Source: JBBIJR01 sp037445875 (GTDB lineage: Bacteria > CLD3 > SB21). Taken from it: DNA of 64,000 nt. The DNA is taken from positions 29,845 through 93,844 of the forward strand of contig JBBIJR010000002.1 of NCBI GenBank assembly GCA_037445875.1, given 5' to 3'. The notes beneath the pieces are model-generated. The model saw only the letters and a list, made by a program, of their open reading frames with translations, did no database searches and was not told where the DNA came from. Of the stretch, positions 33,725 through 43,581 are shown in pieces. Positions within the stretch are counted from its first letter, which is position 1; every line of letters starts with the position of its first letter. The position numbers were made by a program, and so were the translations under genes.

Positions 33725-34306
33725 ATGTTTCCAAAGCTCGTTATCGTTGTCTTATGGGTCCTCGTTCTCAATGCGCGTTTTCTCCACACGCAATCGACCG
33801 TTGAGTTTGAAGCATCCGCCGATACGGCCGGGAGCGGGCTCTGCTTTCGTGGTAGACCCATGCCCACGTGCCGGTCGTTCTTTGTTATCGAAGGTGGAGG
33901 CTATACACGATTGGCGGCGGGACACAACCACCTGGACAGGAGCCTCATCTCCGTGGACGGCGGGATGATGTGGAACCTCTCCGACCGGTCGGCTCTCGGA
34001 TTGACCCTACTCATCGGAAGCGGGATGGCACGCATGGGCTTCCGGGCACGATACCGGTATTGGTACAAGCCGCGGTTAAGCTCCGACCTGTCCGTGGGCA
34101 TCGTGGACTACAGAGATGCGGGGATGGTATCGGATGTATCGCTTAATCTGCGCGACCAGGCAGCGGTCGTGTTGCGGGCGGAGTATTTCCCGAAAAGCCG
34201 CTCGGCGCTCATGGCCGGTGCACGCCTGGGATCGGGCGGTGCCTTGATCGGCGCGGTCCTGATCGGCCTCGGGGCCCTGATACTGTCGCCGCTGGCGTCG
34301 ATATGA
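33725..34306 (+). CDS. Hypothetical exported membrane protein
   Basis: 193 residues from the ATG at 33725 (AGAGGAGAC upstream). The signal peptide ends near FLHTQ. The mature part contains short amphipathic strands (FFVIEGGGYTRLA, SALGLTLLIGSGMARMGF, RARYRYWYKPRLSSDLSVG) like a small barrel, and ends in a glycine-rich hydrophobic helix (IGAVLIGLGALIL). The function is unknown. Confidence 0.7.
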   Translation: MFPKLVIVVLWVLVLNARFLHTQSTVEFEASADTAGSGLCFRGRPMPTCRSFFVIEGGGYTRLAAGHNHLDRSLISVDGGMMWNLSDRSALGLTLLIGSGMARMGFRARYRYWYKPRLSSDLSVGIVDYRDAGMVSDVSLNLRDQAAVVLRAEYFPKSRSALMAGARLGSGGALIGAVLIGLGALILSPLASI

Positions 34307-34387
34307 AGGAGTCCACCACATTCGAGATCTTGCATACTTCCCCGGCAGGCCATACATTCTTGCACACCTTTTGGAGAAAGAACGACC

Positions 34388-34975
34388 ATGGCCCGCACGT
34401 ATTCGACCATGCTTCCGCTCGGCACACCTGCTCCCGCTTTCAGTCTGCCCGACGTCGTCTCAGGCCAGACGGTCACACTCGACGACTTCAAAGACCGTAA
34501 AGCATTGTTGGTCATGTTCCTCTGCCGCCATTGCCCCTACGTGAAACACGTCGAACGGGAACTGGCCCGTATCGGCAGGGAATACGCGGCAAAGGACGTC
34601 GGCATGGTGGCCATCGGTTCCAACGATGCCGCCGTTTATCCGGAAGACGCTCCGGCGAGTCTGATGGAGATGGCAGAGGAACTGCACTTCACTTTTCCTT
34701 ATTGCTACGATGAGAGCCAGGAGGTCGCGAAATCATACACCGCCGCATGTACGCCGGATTTCTTCCTGTTCGACAGGAACAGACGTCTGGTCTATCGCGG
34801 CCAGCTCGACGATAGCCGTCCCGGCAACGACATTCCGGTGGCCGGACGGGATCTTCGTGCGGCACTTGATGCCGTGCTGGCGGACCAACCTGTCCCGGCG
34901 CAGCAGAGGCCGAGCATGGGCTGCAATATCAAATGGAAACGGGGCAATGAGCCCGAATTTTTCAAAGGCGGATGA
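34388..34975 (+). CDS. Thioredoxin-family peroxiredoxin-like protein
   Basis: 195 residues. The AhpC/TSA-like fold is shown by LGTPAPAFSLPDVVSGQTV and the active-site CRHCPYVKHVE (a CxxC motif near residues 49-52), then VAIGSNDAAVYPED and CTPDFFLFDRNRRLVYRGQ with the cis-Pro loop. The C-terminus SMGCNIKWKRGNEP is typical of the subgroup found in many bacteria. It should act as a cytoplasmic thiol oxidoreductase; the substrate is unknown. No signal peptide. Confidence 0.9.
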   Translation: MARTYSTMLPLGTPAPAFSLPDVVSGQTVTLDDFKDRKALLVMFLCRHCPYVKHVERELARIGREYAAKDVGMVAIGSNDAAVYPEDAPASLMEMAEELHFTFPYCYDESQEVAKSYTAACTPDFFLFDRNRRLVYRGQLDDSRPGNDIPVAGRDLRAALDAVLADQPVPAQQRPSMGCNIKWKRGNEPEFFKGG

Positions 34976-35485
34976 CTCACCGTATCATCCGTCCGTGTTT
35001 GACCGTGATTCCGGCCTGTTGCGTAGTTCCCATTCCAAGCTGTGCGGAACGTACGGACAAAGCCGGTCGGGCTCGATCGCATGATCCACCGCAATCGCCA
35101 TCCCTCATTTCAATAAGATCGCTTTGCGGGTTTGATGATGGGCGCCCGCCCTCAAGCGATAGATGTAGCAGCCCGAGCCACGGCTTCTTCCCGTCCAAAC
35201 CTGTCGGGAAGGTGCGGCCGGGATGCCCATTATCCAGGCGTTCACGTGGGGAGGCCGCGATTCACGATCAGGAGATGGTTTTGTGTGGGTTTTGCAGGGA
35301 GCGGTCGTGACGGTTCCCTTCACGGCACCGCAATCACCATCCCATCACAACGACCGTCCCCGTGCCATGCCATGCTGTCGGGCTGTTGACTATGGTGAGG
35401 CGAGGGCGTACATTCATTCGGATGCAGTCGGATGAGTTGACTGGACACTGCATCGATTCGGCGAAGCCGACGAACGGGCCGTCTC
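34976..35485. other. Intergenic region, 510 bp
   Basis: No gene or repeat was recognised. It probably contains the promoter for the following large two-gene operon. Confidence 0.5.
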
Positions 35486-38400
35486 ATGAACCGGGAAGAA
35501 GCCGAATATCATCCGACGCTGGAGGTGGAAGCACCCGGCCTGGATGTGGTAATACGCTCCATTGCCGAGCAGTTCAAGGTCGTGATGGGCAAGCCGGAGC
35601 GCGTGGCGGAAGGGTGCAATCTCCTCAAGTTCCGGCTGTCCCATCCCCCTAACGCCTCCCAAACCGATCCCCTTCAGGTCCTCCTTCCCCTGCTCGCCGA
35701 GCACTCGTGGCCGCTGGCCGAGCCGCTCTTCGACTTGTTCGAAGAAGTGGCCCGCACCTCGCACGATCCGTGGCCGTTCCTCCAGGGTCTTCTCGCCTCG
35801 GCCGACGACGATGGTGCGCGGCGCTCGCTCGATCTGCTTCTCGAACGCATTCACGACGGCGGCCTTGGCGTCGATCGGCGGATGATCCGCTATCTGGCGG
35901 ACCTCTGCGAAATCCCGGGAAAGCCGATCGGCCGGGCCGATAGACTGCCCGGTCTTGCGAGTATCGTTCGCAGTTTTTCGTCCGCCGAAACGACCTTTGC
36001 AACGGATCCGGCGCTCGCGCTTTTTCTCACCGAACAGGCGGGCAGTGTGCGACGCCTGGCCGCGCGGATACTCGACCTGGATGGCGAACCCGTCTCGATG
36101 GGGCGCGCCGAGCGTATCCTCGGGCAGGAGGCGTTGGTGTTCCTGGCCCCTTATCTCGCGTACACCCGCACGACGCATCTCGATCTACTTTCCATGCTGC
36201 CGTGGCCGGGGGAAATTCCGCCTTTCCTCCCGTCCCTGCGTTCGGCGGAGGCCGTGCTGGGCGAGGCCCTGCTGCGCGAGATCATTGCCGATCTGGGTTG
36301 GTCGCGCATCAACCTGGGTCTCGACGTCCGGCCCTGTACGCGTGTCACCGTCGGCAACTTGCTGCCTCTTTTTCTGTCACCGTCAGAAGCGGCGCTGTTC
36401 GAGCGTTGCGGCTCCGCACGCCGCTCCGGCGACTCGTTCCTCGTCGTGGCCCACGGCACCGCCCCGTCGGAGGGCCGCGAGACGACACGACTGACCGATC
36501 CGGCCACCCGGTTCCGGAATTACAACCTCGCCCATGCGGAAGTGCTGGGGGACTTCCTCGCCGTGGAGCCGCTCACGCGGGCAAAAGTTCGTCTGATGCT
36601 CGAGCGTATGGACCGCATTGTGGAGGATTTCACGGCCCTGTTTGCGGACTTCAGCGAGGAATGTTCGATCCTTCCGGCCGTTTACGGCGAATTGAAACGC
36701 CGCATCGAAGCCGCCCTGTCCGAACAGGCCGATGAGGGCCCATTGTCGGCGGAATTGACGCGTCTGGTAATGACCTTCGAGGACCCGCCGTCGCTCGGAC
36801 GCACGCAGACGCTGCACGGGCTGAAGCGATACCTGCACCAGAAAGGCCTTCAGCTGGGCTTCAAACTCGTCCTGCGGAGCCGCTCCACCAACCGGACAGT
36901 CGATCTCGTGCTGGCCTCGAAGGAACGAATACTGCACAAACTGCAGAATATCCGTTACTCCGATTTCGAACCTGAAGACGAATCGGGAGGACGGTCCACG
37001 CGGATGCCGTATGCGGTTGCCCTCGCCGTGGACAGCCTGGGCGTGCAGATGTTATACGGGCAGGAGTCTTTTCCGCGCCTCGATATCTTTTGCTACGGCA
37101 GCGAAGTGCATTACTACCTTGCATTCGGGAACCACCCGGCCTTTCTGCGCATCAACTTCGCTCCGCCGCTGCAGGGCGGCATGATCGACCTCGAGTACTA
37201 CGGCGTCAGCAAGTACGAGCTCTCGGTGCACCCGGACCTTTCGCTGGATGCCCTGCGCCGGTTCTTTCAGCGTCTCGAGTTCGACATTCAAATCGACAAC
37301 ACCCGCGTGCGCGCACGGTACGATAAGGAACAGGCCCACGACCTCGGCAGCCTGCGCGACCGGGCGGCGTGGCTGTTCTGTCTCGCACCTTATCTGCTGG
37401 AAATCGACTGGACCATCGGCGGTCTGGCGCTGCCGGCGGAGGCGCGACGCGCCGTTGCGGACGCGTGGGCGGAGACGTTTGCCTCGTGGGGCGTGCTGCC
37501 TCTCCGGTATCTGCTCACGGAGGACCGTCAGGGCATCGTGGAATCGGTCGAGCCGACCGCTGTGGGAAAACGCGAAGTTACCTGGTCCGGCATCGGCCCG
37601 TATCGCGGCCGATTCGCGGGTGGCTTTCCTGCCGATTTCCTGGCGCGGTTGTCCGAGGAACTGGAACGACTTGGCATTGGTTTTCCCGAGAGCCGGTCGG
37701 ATGCGGGTTTCGGCCGACTGCAGCTCGAACGCCGGCTCCTTGAGCCCCTGCGCCAGGCAGTCCGTGGAGGCGAATTGCAGGAAACGGCGGACGGATTTGT
37801 GCGAACGCCCGAAATCGTTCAGCGAGTGCACGAGGCGGAACTCTTTGCAGAACTCCTCGGGGAGGACGACTCCGTCGTTCGGTCGGCGGCTGAAGTGGCC
37901 GCCGTCGTATCACCGCTGGAACGGATTCTACAATTCACCACCACCGGCAGTGTGCTCGGCTATGACGTTCAGTCCGCGCGGTTGCCCCTGAAGGGAGAGA
38001 CCCTGGGCATTTATGTCCTGCGCGGGGCGGCGAACATGGTCCGCCTCGCTTTAGTGGCCCGAGGTGCGGCGCTCTTCCGCCGTCGTGCGGACCGGGGCGA
38101 GGAGTGGGTATCCAATGAGATGCGCGGCGCCGGTGAACTTGCTGCCCTGTTGCGAGCGGCGCACTATCCCGTGCCCGGACTCGAACAATTGCCGCATGTT
38201 TTCGATGCCGACGTGCAGCGGCTCCGAAGAGATCTGGTCGAAGCCCATCCGGCCCAACCCCGGAAACCCGTCCCCGGAGAACGAATCGTCCACGGGCTCC
38301 GGGCGTCACCGGGACGGGTTGTCGGCCGGGTGATCTTTGGAACGGCCGGCCATTCGCCGGACGAATTCGACGACGCCGTGCTGGTGGCCGCCTCCATCCG

Positions 38401-40564
38401 TCCGGAGGACAACGCGTACCTCTATCATGCAGGCGGAATCGTATCGACGGGTGGGGGCATCCTCAGCCACGCGGGCCTGCTCGCCACGCAGTTCCGCAAA
38501 CCCGCCCTGATCATCGAGGGCCGATGGGAATTGCCGCAGGACCGTCCCCCGAAACTTCACTACCGGACACTCGAATACGAAGCGCGTGAAGCAATTATCC
38601 GCGGGTATCCCGTGTCCATGCGAGACCGGTTGCGAGAACGGGAGCACGAGTTACTGGAAGGCGATCTGGTCGTTCTCGACGCCGGTGAAGGCACGCTGCG
38701 CGTGCTGGGACAGGACCGCGACACACTCGCGCTGCACGAGGCCTTTTTCCAATTCGGCCGCGCGGCCGCCGGTCTGGCCCGTTCCACCGGCGAGCGGGAC
38801 GTTCTCACGTTCCGTGGCCGCCTGCTGAGGGCGCGCCATCAGATCGAGAAAATACTTACCCGGCTTACGGACCCCGTCCTGGCCTGTCACGCGGTTCACG
38901 AACTCCTCCTCGGGAGCTTTCTGATCGGGTCGAACGTGCGCACGGAGGAAAAGGCAGCGTTGATCGAACGCGCCCTGCGGAACGCCCATGTGGGTCCGAC
39001 GGCGGGCGATCATCTGAGATGGATCATGGACGAACTCCAACGCCGCTTCGAAACGATGTGCGACAAAGCCCGGCGGCTGATACCGGCATCTCCTTCCGTC
39101 TTCGAAATCATTCAAGTGCGATTGGACGTCCTGCGTACGGCCCGGTCGCGGACGGAAGCGGCGGCCTGTCTTCGAGCGTGCGGCATCGCGGTGCCCACGC
39201 CGGACGCGAATCCGGTCGCCGAGATCGATGGGCTCTCTTTGCACCGTCTCTGCGAACTCCGGCTTCAGGTGTTGTCCGTTCTGGGCGCCGTTTCGGGTTC
39301 TTCGGCTAGTCCGGACGTTCGGCATTTACTCCGACGGTTGGAGAGGATTGAAGCGCTTACCGTCCGGTCCGAGCCGTTGGCGCATGCGCTGCGCGAACGG
39401 ATCGCCGAAATCGATCGCCTGCGAAACGAGACGCTCTCCGAACGGTGGATCGTGGGTCCGGAAGACGGCGGATGGGAACTCCACGATCTGGTGGGGTGGA
39501 AAGCGGCCAACCTGGCAGAAGCGGGAAGGATCATGGGTTCGGAGCTGATTCCTCCATGGTTTGCCGTTACCGACCGGGCGTTCCGGACGATTCTCGACGG
39601 ACCTCTCGAAGACTTTGTGACTCGTGGACCGGACATTCCCGAATCGGCCCGCTGCCTTGGCGACGTCATCGAGTCGGTTCTTCAACAAACTCGGTTGGAC
39701 AACGCTCAGAAATCCGCCCGAATCAGGGCCTTGTGGGAATCGGTGAACCTGCCGGAAGCTCTTGTGAACGAAATCGTTACGGCTTATCGTCGACTGAACG
39801 TGCCGCTCGATGAACACCAACGGGCGGAAGACGAACCGTACGTCGCGATTCGTTCCTCCTCGCACGAAGAAGACGCCGAGGTTGCCGCGCGTGCCGGGGA
39901 GTTCGACACATTCTTGTTTATTCGTGGAGAACAAACCGTTCTCGACTATCTGAAACGGACGTGGAGCGGGCTGTGGAGCGAGCGGGCCATCCACAATCGC
40001 GCGGTGCTGGGAACAACCGCGGATGCGGCCGGCGGCGGTGTGATCGTACAGCGGATCGTTCACTCGCGCGTCTCCGGCGTGCTCCAGACCGTCAACGTCG
40101 CACGCAACGAAAGCCGTGAGATCGTGATCAATGCGGGTCTTGGTCTGGGTGAGGGGATCGTGTCCGGAACCGTGTCCGCTGATCAGATCGTTGTGTCCAA
40201 AGAAGGCGAACCGACCACCGGACCGCTTCGATTCAACTACGTGACGGCGGACAAGAGGGAACGCGTGGTCTTCAACCGGCGTACCGGGCTCGGCACCGTC
40301 CGAGTCGAGGCGCTGTACCACCAGCGGTTAAGGCCCGCTCTGGAATACGTGGAGCTGTGTGAACTGGTCGCCGCTGCGGTCCGTCTCGAAAACATCTACG
40401 GTTATCCGCTCGATATGGAATTCGGCATCGAAGGCACGAGGCTCTGGATCCTGCAGGTCCGGCCGGTGCCGACGTTCCTCGCCGCGATACAGGAAACGCA
40501 ACAACACTATCCGCTGGCCGAGCCCTGCGGCTACAGTCAAGGAGAGCATCATGATCAAGCGTGA
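35486..40564 (+). CDS. Very large PEP-synthase-like protein: unknown N-terminal region, His-swivel domain, C-terminal ATP-grasp domain
   Basis: 1692 residues. The first roughly 900 resemble no family I know and look helical and beta-mixed. Residues about 925-1035 form a PEP-utilising mobile domain with the phospho-His site GGGILSHAGLLA (His995). Residues about 1330-1690 form a PPDK/PEP-synthase ATP-binding domain: LVGWKAANLAEAGRI, VAIRSSSHEEDAEVAARAGE, INAGLGLGEGIVSG and LWILQVRPVP. In PEP synthase the ATP domain comes first and a pyruvate-binding TIM barrel last. Here the order is reversed and no barrel is visible, so the phosphate acceptor is unknown. It overlaps the malic enzyme-like gene by 14 bp. 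Confidence 0.85.
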   Translation: MNREEAEYHPTLEVEAPGLDVVIRSIAEQFKVVMGKPERVAEGCNLLKFRLSHPPNASQTDPLQVLLPLLAEHSWPLAEPLFDLFEEVARTSHDPWPFLQGLLASADDDGARRSLDLLLERIHDGGLGVDRRMIRYLADLCEIPGKPIGRADRLPGLASIVRSFSSAETTFATDPALALFLTEQAGSVRRLAARILDLDGEPVSMGRAERILGQEALVFLAPYLAYTRTTHLDLLSMLPWPGEIPPFLPSLRSAEAVLGEALLREIIADLGWSRINLGLDVRPCTRVTVGNLLPLFLSPSEAALFERCGSARRSGDSFLVVAHGTAPSEGRETTRLTDPATRFRNYNLAHAEVLGDFLAVEPLTRAKVRLMLERMDRIVEDFTALFADFSEECSILPAVYGELKRRIEAALSEQADEGPLSAELTRLVMTFEDPPSLGRTQTLHGLKRYLHQKGLQLGFKLVLRSRSTNRTVDLVLASKERILHKLQNIRYSDFEPEDESGGRSTRMPYAVALAVDSLGVQMLYGQESFPRLDIFCYGSEVHYYLAFGNHPAFLRINFAPPLQGGMIDLEYYGVSKYELSVHPDLSLDALRRFFQRLEFDIQIDNTRVRARYDKEQAHDLGSLRDRAAWLFCLAPYLLEIDWTIGGLALPAEARRAVADAWAETFASWGVLPLRYLLTEDRQGIVESVEPTAVGKREVTWSGIGPYRGRFAGGFPADFLARLSEELERLGIGFPESRSDAGFGRLQLERRLLEPLRQAVRGGELQETADGFVRTPEIVQRVHEAELFAELLGEDDSVVRSAAEVAAVVSPLERILQFTTTGSVLGYDVQSARLPLKGETLGIYVLRGAANMVRLALVARGAALFRRRADRGEEWVSNEMRGAGELAALLRAAHYPVPGLEQLPHVFDADVQRLRRDLVEAHPAQPRKPVPGERIVHGLRASPGRVVGRVIFGTAGHSPDEFDDAVLVAASIRPEDNAYLYHAGGIVSTGGGILSHAGLLATQFRKPALIIEGRWELPQDRPPKLHYRTLEYEAREAIIRGYPVSMRDRLREREHELLEGDLVVLDAGEGTLRVLGQDRDTLALHEAFFQFGRAAAGLARSTGERDVLTFRGRLLRARHQIEKILTRLTDPVLACHAVHELLLGSFLIGSNVRTEEKAALIERALRNAHVGPTAGDHLRWIMDELQRRFETMCDKARRLIPASPSVFEIIQVRLDVLRTARSRTEAAACLRACGIAVPTPDANPVAEIDGLSLHRLCELRLQVLSVLGAVSGSSASPDVRHLLRRLERIEALTVRSEPLAHALRERIAEIDRLRNETLSERWIVGPEDGGWELHDLVGWKAANLAEAGRIMGSELIPPWFAVTDRAFRTILDGPLEDFVTRGPDIPESARCLGDVIESVLQQTRLDNAQKSARIRALWESVNLPEALVNEIVTAYRRLNVPLDEHQRAEDEPYVAIRSSSHEEDAEVAARAGEFDTFLFIRGEQTVLDYLKRTWSGLWSERAIHNRAVLGTTADAAGGGVIVQRIVHSRVSGVLQTVNVARNESREIVINAGLGLGEGIVSGTVSADQIVVSKEGEPTTGPLRFNYVTADKRERVVFNRRTGLGTVRVEALYHQRLRPALEYVELCELVAAAVRLENIYGYPLDMEFGIEGTRLWILQVRPVPTFLAAIQETQQHYPLAEPCGYSQGEHHDQA

Positions 40565-42803
40565 AGATTCGCTGGAATACCACTCGCTCGACCGTCCCGG
40601 CAAGATCGCCCTGCGGGTTACGAAACCGTGTCTGACGCCGCGCGAAATACGCCTCGCGTATCTGCCGGGCGCCTCGTTTCCGTCGCTCGAGATCGCCGAA
40701 CATCCGGAAGCGCGGTTTCGATACACCCTGCGCGGCAATCTCGTCGGCGTCATCACCAACGGCACCGCGGTGCCCGGTCTCGGCGATATCGGCCCCGCCG
40801 CGGCCAAGCCGATGCAGGAGGGCGTGGCCATGTTCTTCAAGCGGCTCGCCGACATCGACGTTTTCGATCTCGAACTCGACACCACCGACGTGGACCGGTT
40901 CGTCGAAACGGTACAGATGCTCGAACCAACGTTCGGCGGGATCAATCTGAAGGACCTGCGCGCACCGGAAGGCCTCGAAATCTACGAGCGTCTGCGCAAC
41001 GACCTCAGCATTCCGGTGTTCCATGAGAATCTGTACAGCTCAGCCGTCGTTGCCGCGGCCGCCCTGATCAATGCGCTCGAACTTGTGGAAAAGCGGATCG
41101 AGCAGGTCCGTACCGTCATTTGCGGGGCCGGGACGGTCGGCATCGGTTGCGCGCGGTTGCTCCTTCGTATGGGCGTGCGTCCGGAGAACTTGCTGGTGTA
41201 CGATGTACACGGACTCATCCATCCCGACCGCGAGGACCTGTTCGAGGAGCAGCGCTCGCTGGCGCGCGAGCATCCGGCGAGGGAACTCGCGGCGGGCGTC
41301 AAGGGCGCAGACGTGCTGATCGGCGCCTCTACAGGCGGGGTGTTCACCCTCGAAATGATCCGCTCCATGAGCCGGTTCCCGATCGTGCTCGCCCTGGCCA
41401 CGCCCGATCCCGAGATCGGGTATCGCGAGGCGCGCGGCAGTCGCCAGGATGTGATCGTGGCGACGAGCAGCGGGCTGGATCCCAACACGCTCACGGACCT
41501 GCTCACGTTTCCGTACATCTTCCGGGGGGCGCTCGACGTGCAGGCACGAAGCATCACCGAAGGCATGATGCTGGCCGCCGCCGAGTCGCTGGCCAGACTG
41601 GCTCGAGAGGAGGTTGTCGAGGAGGTGGAGCACGCCTACGGCAACGAGCATTTCAGTTTCGGGCCGGAGTATCTGCTGCCCAAGCCGATCGATCCGCGTA
41701 TCCTCGTGTGGGAATCCAGCGCCGTCTCCGAACAGGCGATGAAGGAAGGCGTGGCCAGTCAGCCCGTCGATCATGCCGCCTATCAGGAAAGCCTGGCTGT
41801 GCGGCTCGGCACCGGACGGGAGTTCCTTCGCGGACTGATTCTGCGGGCACGTCAGGAGCGGTTCCGGGTGGTGTTCTCCGAAGGCAGCAACGACACGATT
41901 CTGCGGGCAAGCCGGATTCTGCGGGAGGAGAACATTGCCACGCCGATTCTGCTCGGCCGGGAGGAAGAGATCCATCAGGCGATCGAGCGGTTGGGGCTGG
42001 ATCTGGGCGGTGTGGCGATCGTCGATCCGGGGCGCAGTCCGCGCTTCGAATCGTACACCGACGAGTATTTTCGGATGCGCAAGCGGCGGGGTGTGATCCG
42101 CCCGGCGGCGGAGTACCGCCTGCGCAACCGCGACTACTTTGCCGCCATGATGGTCCGCCAGGGCGACGCCGACCTCATGATCGGTGGGCTGTCCACGCAC
42201 TACGTCGAGACCCTCAGGACCATCATCGAAGTGATCGGTCCGGCGCCGGGCATCCGCCGCGTGTCAAGCCATTACGTGGCCCTGCTGCCGCGCGACGTCG
42301 TGCTGCTCGCCGACTGCGTGGTCAACATCGACCCGAGCGCGGAGGAACTCGCCGAGATCGCGCTGGTGGCGGCCCGGACGTGCCGCTCGCTCGGTCTCGA
42401 GCCCCGCGTGGCCATGCTCTCGTTCTCCAATTTCGGCAGCGTCGATCATCCGTACGCGCACAAGGTGCGGCGGGCGACGGAGATCGCCAGGGAACGCGCC
42501 CCGGATCTCGCGCTGGACGGGGAAATGCAGCTGCTGACGGCCCGCGACGAATCCGTGCGCCAGCATTATTTTCCGTTCACGGAGATCAAGAAGGACGCCA
42601 ACGTACTGGTCTTTCCCGAACTCCAGTCGGGCAACGTCACCATGCATGCCCTCCAGTGCATGGCCGAGGCCAGCGCGATCGGTCCACTGCTGATGGGCAC
42701 GCGCCTGCCCGCGCATATTCTTCAATACGGCGCGAGCGTCGAGGACGTCGTCAATCTGACTGCCATCGCCGTGGTGGAAGCGGCGGCGCTCAAGGAGGGC
42801 TAA
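40551..42803 (+). CDS. Malic enzyme-phosphotransacetylase (MaeB-like) fusion with altered catalytic motif
   Basis: 750 residues from the ATG at 40551 (AAGGAGAGC upstream), overlapping the previous gene by 14 bp. The malic-type domain (about 1-170) has AYLPGAS, ITNGTAVPGLGDIG and EPTFGGINL. A nucleotide-binding fold (about 175-425) has CGAGTVGIGCARLL. A PTA domain (about 435-750) has VVFSEGSNDTILRA and SFSNFGSVDHP. MaeB proteins decarboxylate malate to pyruvate with NADP, and the PTA part is regulatory. Here the usual DDQHGTA reads ENLYSSA (159-165) and the usual LED reads LKD (133-135), so metal ligands appear lost. Activity on malate is doubtful. Confidence 0.88.
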   Translation: MIKREDSLEYHSLDRPGKIALRVTKPCLTPREIRLAYLPGASFPSLEIAEHPEARFRYTLRGNLVGVITNGTAVPGLGDIGPAAAKPMQEGVAMFFKRLADIDVFDLELDTTDVDRFVETVQMLEPTFGGINLKDLRAPEGLEIYERLRNDLSIPVFHENLYSSAVVAAAALINALELVEKRIEQVRTVICGAGTVGIGCARLLLRMGVRPENLLVYDVHGLIHPDREDLFEEQRSLAREHPARELAAGVKGADVLIGASTGGVFTLEMIRSMSRFPIVLALATPDPEIGYREARGSRQDVIVATSSGLDPNTLTDLLTFPYIFRGALDVQARSITEGMMLAAAESLARLAREEVVEEVEHAYGNEHFSFGPEYLLPKPIDPRILVWESSAVSEQAMKEGVASQPVDHAAYQESLAVRLGTGREFLRGLILRARQERFRVVFSEGSNDTILRASRILREENIATPILLGREEEIHQAIERLGLDLGGVAIVDPGRSPRFESYTDEYFRMRKRRGVIRPAAEYRLRNRDYFAAMMVRQGDADLMIGGLSTHYVETLRTIIEVIGPAPGIRRVSSHYVALLPRDVVLLADCVVNIDPSAEELAEIALVAARTCRSLGLEPRVAMLSFSNFGSVDHPYAHKVRRATEIARERAPDLALDGEMQLLTARDESVRQHYFPFTEIKKDANVLVFPELQSGNVTMHALQCMAEASAIGPLLMGTRLPAHILQYGASVEDVVNLTAIAVVEAAALKEG

Positions 42804-43581
42804 CCCCTCCCTTTCCCTCTCCGTGCGCGCGTCACGTTCAAGTCGATGACGAAGACCATCACGCGCAAGGGGAGAGTAGGGAGGGGTTCGGGCGGCGACC
42901 GGCTGGAAGCGCAGGTTTTCGCGGGCTTGGAGAAAACGTCGCCAGCCGAAGGCTGGGAATTCGCGTTCGCGCCGATATATTGGTTCCTTCACCTGGTGCG
43001 TTGCCAGGAGAAAGTACGTTACTGGGCCTGACGCCCTCGGATCTAGGATCCTGCTGAGGTGTTCTTTCTTTTTGCTTAGCCTGCCCGCCTCTGGAGGAAA
43101 AAAGGGCAGCCCTGGAAAAAATGCCGGAAGCCATGCTCGAGGCTGGTGGCGCCGTGGTGGAGTTGGTATTGGCGCCGAAACGCGGTCAAGGCGTTCTCGC
43201 GAAGTGGAAGACACATCCCACGTGGTCGCAAGCAGATGCGCGATGGATAGGAGCTTAGGAATAGATGTTTCGGCGCCCAGCGCTTCTCTTTGCTTCTTTC
43301 TCTTGGCGCGTTGCCAAGAGAAAGAAGACTCAACGACGACGTCTTGGGGGAAAGCACGGTCTTCCTCAAAATGTAGCACACGGTCAGAAACCCATCTGTA
43401 CCGCGTTTTGCGCCCTAATAGTAGCTCTCGCATGATTTCGAATACTCCGGCATTCTTTCCAAGGGCATTCAAAGGCGGAGGACCCGGCTCTGGAAGTCAT
43501 CATTCAATTGACCTTTTCGTCCCTGTTATCTAACTTCCCCGTGGCCCCTATCCGCATCCCAACAGTCACTGGAGTACGACC
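42804..43581. other. Intergenic region, 778 bp, with several long inverted repeats
   Basis: It starts with an inverted repeat after the stop (AACCCCTCCCT near 42803 and AGGGAGGGGTT near 42878-42888), which might act as a structured 3' end. A CCTGGTGCGTTGCCAGG palindrome lies near 42990, and a 15-bp perfect hairpin at 43293-43327. I see no gene; frames through the region are repeat-derived. Confidence 0.6.
43293..43327. repeat. Perfect 15-bp inverted repeat
   Basis: CTTCTTTCTCTTGGC (43293-43307), loop GCGTT, GCCAAGAGAAAGAAG (43313-43327). A related shorter palindrome with the same GCGTT loop (CCTGG-TGCGTT-GCCAGG, followed by AGAAAG) lies near 42990-43010. The pair suggests another dispersed palindrome family. 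Confidence 0.75.

Noticed and set aside
41120..43057. 645-codon alternative frame over the malic enzyme-like gene
   Set aside because: Arg/Gly-rich shadow typical of GC-rich DNA; the overlapping frame has full MaeB domain structure.
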